A stretch of DNA of 64,000 bases from CAWELS01 sp964468205 (GTDB taxonomy: Bacteria > Acidobacteriota > Terriglobia > Bryobacterales > Bryobacteraceae), in NCBI GenBank assembly GCA_964468205.1, contig CAYXVG010000003.1:124001-188000 (forward strand), written 5' to 3'. Shown piece by piece: positions 1 to 7,716 of the stretch (position 1 is its first letter; every line of letters starts with the position of its first letter). A program made the translations under genes and the position numbers. A model generated the notes under the pieces. The model did no database searches and was not told the origin of the DNA. It worked only from the letters and a program-made list of their open reading frames with translations.

Positions 1-1262
1 GCCACATCGTACTCATCTTCCTATTTCTACTGTCGATGATCACCTACATTGACCGGGTATGTATCAGCGTCGCCGGTTCGCACCTGCAGGAAGACCTCGG
101 CATGACGCCGGAGCAGTTGGGAGATGTCCTTAGCGCGTTCGCTCTCGCCTATATGATCTTCGAGATCCCGAGCGGGGCGTGGGGCGACAAGGCCGGGCCG
201 CGCAAGTTGTTGACCCGGATCGTGGTGTGGTGGTCTGTTTTCACCAGTCTGACGGGCGCGGCGGTGAGTTACGTGTGGCTGTTGATCGTGCGGTTCCTGT
301 TCGGCGCCGGTGAGGCTGGGGCGTATCCTAACGCATCAGGAGCCATTTCTCGCTGGTTCCCGGCGGAAGAGCGCGGCCGCGCTCAAGGTATCGTTTGGAT
401 GGCCAGCCGCGTGGGAGGGGCGCTCACTCCGTTCCTTGTCGTCCCGATTCAGGCCAAATTCGGTTGGCGGGCCTCGTTCTATGTGTTTGGTATCCTCGGC
501 ATTATTTGGGCGGTGGCCTGGTATATCTGGTTCCGGGACCATCCAAGCGAGAAGCCGGGCGTCACGGAAGCGGAACTCGAAGAAATCGGAGCGGGCAAGG
601 AACCGCCCAAGCATATCAGCCTTCCGTGGGCGCAGGTGTTCAAAAGCGCGAATTTCTGGACGATTCTGCTGATGTACCACTTCTACTGCTACGGTGCATT
701 CTTTTTCTTGTCGTGGTACTTCCCTTACCTGGTAAACGGCCGGGGCTTCACGGACGATGAACTACTGCGCTACTCCTGGATGCCATTCGTCCTGGGCGCC
801 ATAGCGAATATGGCTGGCGGCTATGTGAGTGACCACCTCGTACAGAAGATCGGCTTGCGCTGGGGACGCCGGGTGGTGGCTCTGATTGGCTTGGGAGTGG
901 CCGCCGCCTTTATCCTTGCAGTCGTTGTGACACAGGAGAAATTTCTCGTAGTCGTTTTCCTAGCGATCGGATTCGCCGGTTCGGACTTCATGCTTCCGGT
1001 CGCCTGGGCCGTTTGCCTGGATGTGGGCAGAAAATATGCGGGAACCGTTACCGGCGCGATGAACACTGCAGGTCAGTTGGGCTCATTCCTAGTGGCATTC
1101 GCTTTTGGACGAATAGTAGCCGCGACTGGTGGAAACTATGACGCCCCGCTGTATCCGATGGCAATCCTGATGGCTGTCAGCGCACTCTTGTGGCTTCGCA
1201 TTGACCCGACCCGCCAATTGGTGCCGGGTGACGAACTGGATCTGGCCGCAATCAAGAAGTAG
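1..1262 (+). CDS. MFS transporter, anion:cation symporter (ACS) type, 5' end outside window
   Basis: Inner-membrane secondary transporter, probably proton-coupled uptake of a sugar acid or other organic anion. The reading frame is already open at base 3 and enters a hydrophobic helix, so the internal ATG at 36 is not the real start. About 420 residues are visible, with roughly 11 hydrophobic segments. After the second helix the MFS loop signature appears as SGAWGDKAGPRKLL, and FLFGAGEAGAYPNA is typical of the ACS group (glucarate, tartrate and hexuronate carriers). The stop is TAG at 1260. The substrate cannot be read from sequence. The next gene is convergent, so any operon partner lies to the left of the window. 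Confidence 0.88.
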   Translation, partial: HIVLIFLFLLSMITYIDRVCISVAGSHLQEDLGMTPEQLGDVLSAFALAYMIFEIPSGAWGDKAGPRKLLTRIVVWWSVFTSLTGAAVSYVWLLIVRFLFGAGEAGAYPNASGAISRWFPAEERGRAQGIVWMASRVGGALTPFLVVPIQAKFGWRASFYVFGILGIIWAVAWYIWFRDHPSEKPGVTEAELEEIGAGKEPPKHISLPWAQVFKSANFWTILLMYHFYCYGAFFFLSWYFPYLVNGRGFTDDELLRYSWMPFVLGAIANMAGGYVSDHLVQKIGLRWGRRVVALIGLGVAAAFILAVVVTQEKFLVVVFLAIGFAGSDFMLPVAWAVCLDVGRKYAGTVTGAMNTAGQLGSFLVAFAFGRIVAATGGNYDAPLYPMAILMAVSALLWLRIDPTRQLVPGDELDLAAIKK

Positions 1263-1274
1263 AGACTGTTTCCT

Positions 1275-1296
1275 CCCAGGGGATATCCCTGCTGGG
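1275..1296 (+). terminator. Possible hairpin terminator between convergent genes
   Basis: CCCAG (1275-1279) pairs with CTGGG (1292-1296), and the inner GGGA/TCCC pairs extend the stem with a 2-base bulge. It lies 13 bases after the transporter stop and before the convergent gene that ends at 1321. There is no clear T-run, so intrinsic termination is only plausible. Confidence 0.35.
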
Positions 1297-1320
1297 ATTC
1301 CGCGGCCGTTGCTCGATCCG

Positions 1321-1647
1321 CTAGAGGCGCGAGAGCTCACCACCGGCCGGCCGGCTCTGCGTGGAATAGCGCCTTTCACCCGAGGCTGTGCCGGTTAGCG
1401 CCATCAGCCGCAGCAATTGGTCGACGCGGAATTCCAGGTCGTCTATCTTTCGCTCTATATTCCCTACCCGCTCGGCGCCGGTTTCACCACCGCCCGGCGA
1501 GCTTTTTAATGCGCCCAGAACGGCCTCCCGGGCAAATTCGGAAATGCTGCGCGCGCCCCGCTCGTGACACGCCGCCTTCAACTCGCTCAATTCCGCTTCA
1601 CTGAGCCGGAAATTGACGAGACGGTTTCTTGGATTGAGCACACTCAT
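1321..1647 (-). CDS. Small ribbon-helix-helix-like DNA-binding protein with C-terminal coiled coil
   Basis: 108 residues. Residues 10-45 (VNFRLSEAELSELKAACHE, then SISEFAREAVL) have the strand-helix-helix pattern of CopG/MetJ-type ribbon-helix-helix proteins: a short polar strand, a helix, and a second helix opened by a serine. Residues about 62-88 form an amphipathic heptad-like helix (IERKIDDLEFRVDQLLRLM), probably an oligomerisation coil. The start ATG at 1647 is directly preceded by an inverted repeat at 1650-1665, which suggests autoregulation. No toxin gene sits beside it, so it is more likely a stand-alone regulator than an antitoxin. The regulated genes are unknown; the divergent efflux operon starting at 1860 is an obvious candidate. 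Confidence 0.68.
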   Translation of the reverse strand: MSVLNPRNRLVNFRLSEAELSELKAACHERGARSISEFAREAVLGALKSSPGGGETGAERVGNIERKIDDLEFRVDQLLRLMALTGTASGERRYSTQSRPAGGELSRL

Positions 1648-1649
1648 AT

Positions 1650-1674
1650 TGGACCTAATGGTCCATCAAGGACC
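1650..1674. promoter_or_regulatory. Candidate operator: inverted plus direct GGACC half-sites
   Basis: TGGACC (1650-1655) and GGTCCA (1660-1665) form a perfect 6-base inverted repeat around TAAT. A further GGACC half-site follows at 1670-1674 and a weaker GGTCT at about 1683. Half-site spacing of 9 to 10 bases fits cooperative ribbon-helix-helix dimers. The repeat covers the ribosome-binding region of the gene starting at 1647 and lies in the spacer shared with the efflux operon. Confidence 0.45.
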
Positions 1675-1859
1675 ACGACATTGGTCTTATCGGCCGCCGT
1701 TTGAATTCCAACAAAGATTCGCGGCCAGCGCCTGTGGTTACTACAAAGAATGTGCCGGCGGCGCGGGCAAGCTCTCACCCCGGTTCGCTTCCCGGTTAAG
1801 CGCCATTTGACGGAACTCCGAGCCGGATTCTTCGTATACGGCTAATGAGGCGTATTCCT

Positions 1860-3071
1860 ATGGCATCGAATGGTAGAAACGGAAAGAAGCGGCGGCGCTG
1901 GGTTTGGATCGCCGGGCTGATTGTCATCCTCGCTGGCGCGGGTGTGGCAATACAGGCATCACTCAAGCCCGACAACTCAATCGATCCCTCCCGGCTCGCC
2001 GAGGTGGAACGCGGCGATATTGCCCGCAGCGTGGTCGCCACTGGGAAGATCGAACCCCGGGCGAAGGTGGAGGTGAAATCCAAGGCGAGTGGCATCGTCA
2101 AGGAGCTTTTCGTGGATTATGGCGACCATGTCGGCCGGGGGCAGATTCTGGCCGAACTGGACAAGGAAGAATTGCAGGCGCGCGTCCGCGAGGCGAAGGC
2201 CAACCTCATGGCTGCGGAGGCCGCTGAACAGGCCGCCCTCGCCTCCTTCGAACGCAACAAAGTCGAGGCGGAAGGCCCCGATCTGCCGTTCCTGAAGTCG
2301 GCGATGGAACGGGCGCGGAAGCTTCATCAGGACGGGCTCATTGCCCAGGCCGTGCTCGAAGAGGCGGAACAGGCCTACAAGATCGCACTGAACCGGCAGA
2401 TGGCCGCCCTGCGCAACGTCTCCGTGGCTCGTGCCGAGGCCGGCCGCGCCAGAGCTCAAGTCGCACAAGCTCAAGCCGCTTTGGACCGGGCCGAGGAGGA
2501 CCTGCGCAACTCCACGATCAAGAGCCCGATGGAGGGTCTCGTGTTGTCCCGGGACGTCGAAATCGGTGACGCAGTCAGTTCGATCTTGGTGCTTGGATCC
2601 CAGGCCACTCTGCTAATGACGCTAGGTGAAGTGGGCGACGTCTACGTGCTCGGTAAGGTTGACGAAGCCGACATCGGCAAGGTCTATATCGGCCAACCCG
2701 CCCGCATTGTTGTCGAAAGCTTCAAGGACAAGCAGTTCGACGGCAAGGTCACAAAGATCTCCCCACTCGGCGTCGAGAAAGACAACGTAACTACGTTCGA
2801 AGTGCGCGTCTCCATCGCCAACCCCACCGGCGAGCTCAAAGCCAACATGACTGCTAATGCCGAGATCATCCTCGAGGAACGCAAGGGTGTACTGCTGGTG
2901 CGCGAAGCGGCCATCATCTATGACAAGGAGCGGAACGCTGCCCTCGAAGTGCCGGATCCGACTGTGGAGAGCGGGAAACGGAAGGTTGCCGTGGCACTCG
3001 GTATCTCGAACGGAATCCGGACCGAAGTTCTGAATGGTGTGGACGAAGGCGACCGAGTCATCCTCCAGTAG
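1860..3071 (+). CDS. MacA/HlyD-family periplasmic adaptor protein
   Basis: Membrane-fusion protein that links an inner-membrane efflux permease to an outer-membrane channel. The chosen ATG at 1860 is preceded by GAGG at 1847-1850; an in-frame ATG at 1845 has no ribosome-binding site. One N-terminal membrane helix (about residues 13-32) is followed by a lipoyl-like half (KASGIVKELFVDYGDHVGRG, then QILAELD). A long Ala/Glu-rich alpha-helical hairpin spans roughly residues 85-205, the second lipoyl half reads STIKSPMEGLVLSRDVEIGD, and a beta-barrel region follows. About 403 residues is normal for MacA-like adaptors. It is the first gene of a three-gene operon with two permeases. Confidence 0.9.
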   Translation: MASNGRNGKKRRRWVWIAGLIVILAGAGVAIQASLKPDNSIDPSRLAEVERGDIARSVVATGKIEPRAKVEVKSKASGIVKELFVDYGDHVGRGQILAELDKEELQARVREAKANLMAAEAAEQAALASFERNKVEAEGPDLPFLKSAMERARKLHQDGLIAQAVLEEAEQAYKIALNRQMAALRNVSVARAEAGRARAQVAQAQAALDRAEEDLRNSTIKSPMEGLVLSRDVEIGDAVSSILVLGSQATLLMTLGEVGDVYVLGKVDEADIGKVYIGQPARIVVESFKDKQFDGKVTKISPLGVEKDNVTTFEVRVSIANPTGELKANMTANAEIILEERKGVLLVREAAIIYDKERNAALEVPDPTVESGKRKVAVALGISNGIRTEVLNGVDEGDRVILQ

Positions 3072-3096
3072 TGAACCTGACCACGGGCGAAGGGGA

Positions 3097-4350
3097 ATGA
3101 GCTTTCGGGATCTGCTAATTGACACGGTTCGGACGCTTTGGGCCCACAAGGTCCGCACCGGATTGACGATGTTCGGAATCACCTGGGGGATCATCTCTAT
3201 CACCCTGATGGTGGGCTCGGGCGAGGGCTTCCGCGTGGGCCAACTCAAGGTGGCCGAGCAGTTCGGCCGGAACATAATGATTATCAATGCTGGCCGGACC
3301 AGTTTGCAGGCCGGTGGCATGCGCTCGGGGCGGCTGATTCGCTTCGACGCCGACGATTACAAGATCGTGGGGGCCGAGGCCACAGCCTGCGCGCACGTAC
3401 TCCCGGAGTTAGGCAACAACCACATGGTGAAGAGCCGCTACAACAGCGCCACGCGGCTCGTAGTGGGTTCTCTACCGCCATTCGCCTATATCCGCACAAT
3501 CGACATCGCCCATGGGCGTTTCTATAACGACGCGGACGTGGAGCGGGCAGATCGGGTAGCCGTTGTTGGGAGCGACGTTTACAAGCAACTTTTTGCCGGC
3601 CGTGCCGCCGTGGGCGAAACGATTCAAATCCGCGGCGTCCCCTACACGGTCATCGGTGTGATGCAGGAGAAAGACCAGGACTCGAACTACGACGGCCAAG
3701 ACGTGAGCAAAGTCTTTATCCCATTTACGGCCATTATGCGGGACTTCCCGAACAACTACGGTCCGGCCGACGCGGTCGACCGGCTCATCGCTACGCCGAA
3801 GGACCTCTCGCAACACGAGGAATGCAAGTGGCAGGTGCGCCGGTCACTCGGCCGCCTGCACGGCTTCGATCCTGCCGACACAGAGGCTGCTGGGATCTGG
3901 GACACCGTCGAAAACGCCAAGCAGTTTCAAATCATGACGGACGGAATCAGCTACTTCCTCGGCGCGGTCGGCATTGTCACTTTATTCCTTGGCGGCATTG
4001 GCGTTATGAACGTGATGCTGGTGGCCGTTCGGGAGCGCACCCGGGAGATCGGGGTTCGAAAGGCAGTCGGCGCCACCCGCGGCAGCATCGTCCGCCAGTT
4101 CTTCGTCGAAACCTCAATTGTCGTCCTGCTTAGCGGCGGCATCGGGATGGCGGTGGCCCACGGACTCTGCGCTGCCGTCAATTCGTTTCCCATGCCCGCC
4201 TACTTCGCCGGCCTCATCCCGACCTGGGAGAGCACAGCAGTTTCGTTCGCCCTACTCGGACTTGTGGCCGTCTGCAGCGCAATTTACCCGGCCAGCCGCG
4301 CCGCATCGGTGGACCCGATTGAAGCGCTACGCTTCGAGGCGGGAGGATAG
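3097..4350 (+). CDS. MacB/FtsX-type ABC transporter permease (first of pair)
   Basis: Inner-membrane permease of a MacAB-like or LolCDE-like exporter. The ATG at 3097 (MSFRDLL) follows an AGGGG box and sits 25 bases after the adaptor stop; the longer open frame back to 3034 overlaps the adaptor and is rejected. There is an N-terminal transmembrane helix (about residues 15-40, GLTMFGITWGIISITLMVGS), a periplasmic MacB-type core domain (about 45-270), and three C-terminal helices with the family signature VRERTREIGVRKAVGATRGS. It encodes 417 residues and has no ATPase domain. Neither this operon nor the flanking DNA supplies the ATP-binding subunit. Confidence 0.88.
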   Translation: MSFRDLLIDTVRTLWAHKVRTGLTMFGITWGIISITLMVGSGEGFRVGQLKVAEQFGRNIMIINAGRTSLQAGGMRSGRLIRFDADDYKIVGAEATACAHVLPELGNNHMVKSRYNSATRLVVGSLPPFAYIRTIDIAHGRFYNDADVERADRVAVVGSDVYKQLFAGRAAVGETIQIRGVPYTVIGVMQEKDQDSNYDGQDVSKVFIPFTAIMRDFPNNYGPADAVDRLIATPKDLSQHEECKWQVRRSLGRLHGFDPADTEAAGIWDTVENAKQFQIMTDGISYFLGAVGIVTLFLGGIGVMNVMLVAVRERTREIGVRKAVGATRGSIVRQFFVETSIVVLLSGGIGMAVAHGLCAAVNSFPMPAYFAGLIPTWESTAVSFALLGLVAVCSAIYPASRAASVDPIEALRFEAGG

Positions 4351-4357
4351 AAGTCCC

Positions 4358-5611
4358 ATGCTAGGGGAGATCTTCAAGCAGTCCGTGCAAGCTTTGTTGC
4401 GTAGCCCGGCGCGCAGTTTCCTGACGATGCTGGGTATTGTATGGGGCATCGTGACCGTGGCGCTGCTGGTAGCCTACGGGTCGAGCTTTCGTGGCGTAAT
4501 GATGAACGCCTTCGACGCTTTCGGCAAAAGCGTCATCATCGCCTGGCCGGGGCAAACCAGCGAACAGGCTGGCGGCGAACGGGCCGGCCGCCGGATCCGG
4601 CTGGCCCAAGAGGACGTGGATGCGGTTCTGGCCGACGTCACGGAACTCCGCAGCGCTTGTCTCGAGTCCACCCAGTGGCGCTCCATCACCTACATGGAGC
4701 GCTTGACCAACAGCGCTGTCCGTGGTGTCTGCCCGGAATACGGCCGGATGCGGAACGAGGCCCCCGGCGAGGGACGCTTCATCACGCCGGAAGACCTCAT
4801 GGAAAGGCGCCGCGTGGCGTTCATCGGCCACGAGGTTCGCAAGAAGCTTTTCGCTGGGCGTCCCTGCCTCGGCGAGACGATTCGCATCGCCGGCATGCGC
4901 TTTACAGTCATCGGCGCGATGGACAAAAAAGTACAGTTCAGTAACTATTTCTCGAGCGACGACGCGAGTGTGTTCATTCCCTACACCGCGGCCGGAGACT
5001 TGTGGGATAACCGCTACGGCTCGGTGATGGTGATGGAGACCCGCGACCCCTCCCGAGAAGAAGAAACGATCCGCCAAATTCGCTCTTCCATCGCCAAACG
5101 GCAGAGGTTCTCGCCGACCGACGAGCGCGCCGTCCCGATGTTTGGACGGCAGCAGTTTCGTCCGGTCATCGAAGGGATTGCCGTTGGGATGCAAGGGCTC
5201 TTGCTTTTCATCGGCATGCTGACCTTGGGAATCGGCGGTGTTGGAGTGATGAATATCATGCTGGTGTCCGTTGACGAACGCGTGCGTGAAATCGGCCTCC
5301 GCCGCGCCCTCGGAGCGAAGCGCTGGCACATTCGCGCTCAGTTCCTGTGCGAGGCGCTGGTGATGACCATCATTGGAGGCGCCATCGGAATGGTCATCGC
5401 CTACGCGCTCTCGTCCATTATTGGCCCGCTCCCGCTTCTGGGCCCGCTCTTCAACGACGAGAGCGGCAACTCTGACATCCACTTGGTGATTGCGCCCGTG
5501 ACCGTCGCAATCTCGGCCGGAGTCCTCATGCTCGTCGGTGTCGCCAGCGGCCTCATCCCGGCCTCCCGCGCGGCGTCGCTGGATCCGTCGGAAGCTTTGC
5601 GATACGAGTGA
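4358..5611 (+). CDS. MacB/FtsX-type ABC transporter permease (second of pair)
   Basis: Paralogue of the preceding permease with the same architecture and the same length (417 residues). The ATG at 4358 is preceded by GGGAGG at 4341-4346, inside the end of the upstream gene. The N-terminal helix lies around LTMLGIVWGIVTVALLVAYG, a periplasmic core follows, then three C-terminal helices with VDERVREIGLRRALGAKRWH. The two products probably form a heterodimer. No Walker A or signature motif is present, so an ATPase must come from elsewhere. This is reminiscent of the acidobacterial orphan permeases (ADOP, TIGR03434), although there the two permease units are fused into one protein. Confidence 0.88.
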   Translation: MLGEIFKQSVQALLRSPARSFLTMLGIVWGIVTVALLVAYGSSFRGVMMNAFDAFGKSVIIAWPGQTSEQAGGERAGRRIRLAQEDVDAVLADVTELRSACLESTQWRSITYMERLTNSAVRGVCPEYGRMRNEAPGEGRFITPEDLMERRRVAFIGHEVRKKLFAGRPCLGETIRIAGMRFTVIGAMDKKVQFSNYFSSDDASVFIPYTAAGDLWDNRYGSVMVMETRDPSREEETIRQIRSSIAKRQRFSPTDERAVPMFGRQQFRPVIEGIAVGMQGLLLFIGMLTLGIGGVGVMNIMLVSVDERVREIGLRRALGAKRWHIRAQFLCEALVMTIIGGAIGMVIAYALSSIIGPLPLLGPLFNDESGNSDIHLVIAPVTVAISAGVLMLVGVASGLIPASRAASLDPSEALRYE

Positions 5612-5668
5612 AACTTCAGAATTCCACCGTTCTTGCTGCTTGACAGACGCCTCGTTTCGTACCAATGT

Positions 5669-7708
5669 ATGAAAGGAACAGTGAGAGAACTTAAAGGCTC
5701 TACCAGTCTTGTCCGGTCGCTATCCTGGCTGCTCCTTTCCGGAAGCATTCAGTTTGGCCCTCTCGCAATGGCGGAAACGCCCCGCACCGTTTTTTCCACC
5801 TATCTTGGGACCCGTGCGGATGACCGCGGCAAGGCTGTTGCCTATGATGTGGACGGCAATTTGGTTATCGCCGCCGGCGCCCAGGTGGTGAAAATCAGTC
5901 CGGACGGTTCTGAGCGTCTTGCCACCATACCTGTAAACGACGGTGCGGAGGCCATGGCGACAGACGGGAGCGGGAGTACGCTTGTCGCCAGCCGCGGCAT
6001 TCTCACCCGGTACGGCCCGGACGGCATCCCTTCCTACCACGTTAGTCTTGGCGAGACCATTGGCAGAATGGCGGTCGCGGCCGATCCGCAAGGCAATGCC
6101 TACTTTGCCGGCTCCACGGAATCCTCCAACCAGGAGACGCGAAACGCCCACCAACCGGCGAACGCCGGTTTGCGAGACTTCTACGTGCTGAAAGTCTCAC
6201 CATCGGGCGCTCTGATCTATGCTACGTACCTCGGCGGGACACAACAAGATACCGCCGCTGCAATTGCGGCCGACGCCGAAGGCAACGCTTACGTGACGGG
6301 CAGGACTCTCTCCAGCAACTTCCCAACGGCAAACCCTCTACGGGACCGTCCGTTCGACAGCGGATTCGGTGATGCGGTTGTCGTCAAGCTCGGCCCTTCG
6401 GGAGAACTGCTCTACTCGACCTACTGGGGCGGAAACGGCAATGACAGTCCCCAGGGAATTACCGTTGGTCCGGATGGTTCGTTTGTGATCTGTGGGGGCA
6501 CGGAGGCCTTCGATTTTCCGCAGGTGAAGTCGCTCCAGCGCAATCTGGCGGGCAGTTGGGATGCGTTTGTGACACGATTTCATCCATCCGGCCGTCCGGT
6601 CGAATTTTCCACCTTCTACGGAGGCTCCGGAGTCGATGTCGCGGAGGCGATCGCCATCGGAGCGGACGGCAGCCTAATGATCACCGGTGAAACGCAGTCT
6701 CCCGAGTTCCCCCTGAAGGATCCCATCCAGGAAGTTTACGGCGGGAAGGGTGGCTTGGCCGGAGACGCATTTTTGCTGCGGCTGTTTCCCCGGGGAACCG
6801 GAATCAACTACGCCAGCTACTTTGGCGGCGCCTCCGGCGATTTGGGCCTCGCGGTGGCTTTCGGACCGGACGATCAGGTCGCCGTGGCCGGCTACACTCG
6901 GAGCACTGACCTGAATCTGGTCAAGCCGATACAGCCGGCGCTTTCAGGAGGAGATGACGCGTTCCTTCTGGTGCTGGAGCCCGGCGGGCCGCGAATCTCG
7001 GCCGCGGGAGTGGTCAATGCCGCCAGCAACCTCGGCGGCGCTGTAGCGCCCGGAGAAATCGTTGTCATTTGGGGCGGTGAGATTGGACCGGCAGAGCTCA
7101 CCACGCTGCAGTTGGATGATGAGGGCCGGGTCGCCGCTCAACTCGGCGGCGTCCGGGCGCTGTTTGACGGCGTGGCCGCGCCGCTGGTCTATGTTTCGGC
7201 CAACCAGGTGAGCGGTATTGTGCCGTACTCGGTTGCTGGCCGCGTCGAGACGACGCTGCAAATCGAGTACGCCGGAAAGCTGTCCAACCCGGTTACGCTT
7301 CCCGTCGTTGCGGCCGCTCCCGCCGTGTTCTCGACGAACTTCTCGGGAACCGGCCAAGGCGCCATCCTCAATCAGGACGGCATTACACCCAACTCCCAGG
7401 CTAAGCCGGCCGAACCGGGCTCGATTGTCGCCGCCTATTGCACCGGCGAGGGCCAGACTGTGCCGGCGGGTGTCGACGGGATGCTTGCGGAGGGACCCGT
7501 GTACCCCAAACCCGGGCTTCCCGTGACCGCGGAAGTCGGAGGACTGCCCGCCGTGGTGCACTACTATGGGGCCGCTCCTCTCATGGTGGCCGGCGTGTTG
7601 CAGGTCAACGTGGAGATTCCTGCCAGTCTAGCCTCCGGGAATCATTCGCTGAAGCTGCGCGTCGGTGCGTACGAATCTCCCGGCGGGATCACTGTGGCTG
7701 TCAAGTAG
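5669..7708 (+). CDS. Secreted SBBP-type beta-propeller protein with Solibacter C-terminal domain
   Basis: Predicted exported protein of about 679 residues. The ATG at 5669 gives an N-terminus ending in a signal peptide (hydrophobic stretch, then AMA-ETP); an upstream in-frame start at 5633 only adds polar residues. At least five SBBP-like repeats of about 55 residues follow, each with a (Y/F)-(S/A)-T-(Y/F)-x-GG-(T/S/N) opening and a later G-(N/S)-hydrophobic strand (for example YATYLGG and YSTYWGG). The last 230 or so residues begin VVNAASNLGGAVAPGEIVVI and carry PAPAVFS-like and GEGQTVPAGVDG segments, matching the TIGR03437 domain as remembered. The binding target is unknown. It is probably transcribed alone. 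Confidence 0.85.
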   Translation: MKGTVRELKGSTSLVRSLSWLLLSGSIQFGPLAMAETPRTVFSTYLGTRADDRGKAVAYDVDGNLVIAAGAQVVKISPDGSERLATIPVNDGAEAMATDGSGSTLVASRGILTRYGPDGIPSYHVSLGETIGRMAVAADPQGNAYFAGSTESSNQETRNAHQPANAGLRDFYVLKVSPSGALIYATYLGGTQQDTAAAIAADAEGNAYVTGRTLSSNFPTANPLRDRPFDSGFGDAVVVKLGPSGELLYSTYWGGNGNDSPQGITVGPDGSFVICGGTEAFDFPQVKSLQRNLAGSWDAFVTRFHPSGRPVEFSTFYGGSGVDVAEAIAIGADGSLMITGETQSPEFPLKDPIQEVYGGKGGLAGDAFLLRLFPRGTGINYASYFGGASGDLGLAVAFGPDDQVAVAGYTRSTDLNLVKPIQPALSGGDDAFLLVLEPGGPRISAAGVVNAASNLGGAVAPGEIVVIWGGEIGPAELTTLQLDDEGRVAAQLGGVRALFDGVAAPLVYVSANQVSGIVPYSVAGRVETTLQIEYAGKLSNPVTLPVVAAAPAVFSTNFSGTGQGAILNQDGITPNSQAKPAEPGSIVAAYCTGEGQTVPAGVDGMLAEGPVYPKPGLPVTAEVGGLPAVVHYYGAAPLMVAGVLQVNVEIPASLASGNHSLKLRVGAYESPGGITVAVK

Positions 7709-7716
7709 CCGGGGTT

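Noticed and set aside
4361..5665. A 434-codon leftward open frame across the second permease gene
   Set aside because: Its translation is Arg/His/Asp-rich low-information sequence without domains, while the rightward strand encodes a clear permease.
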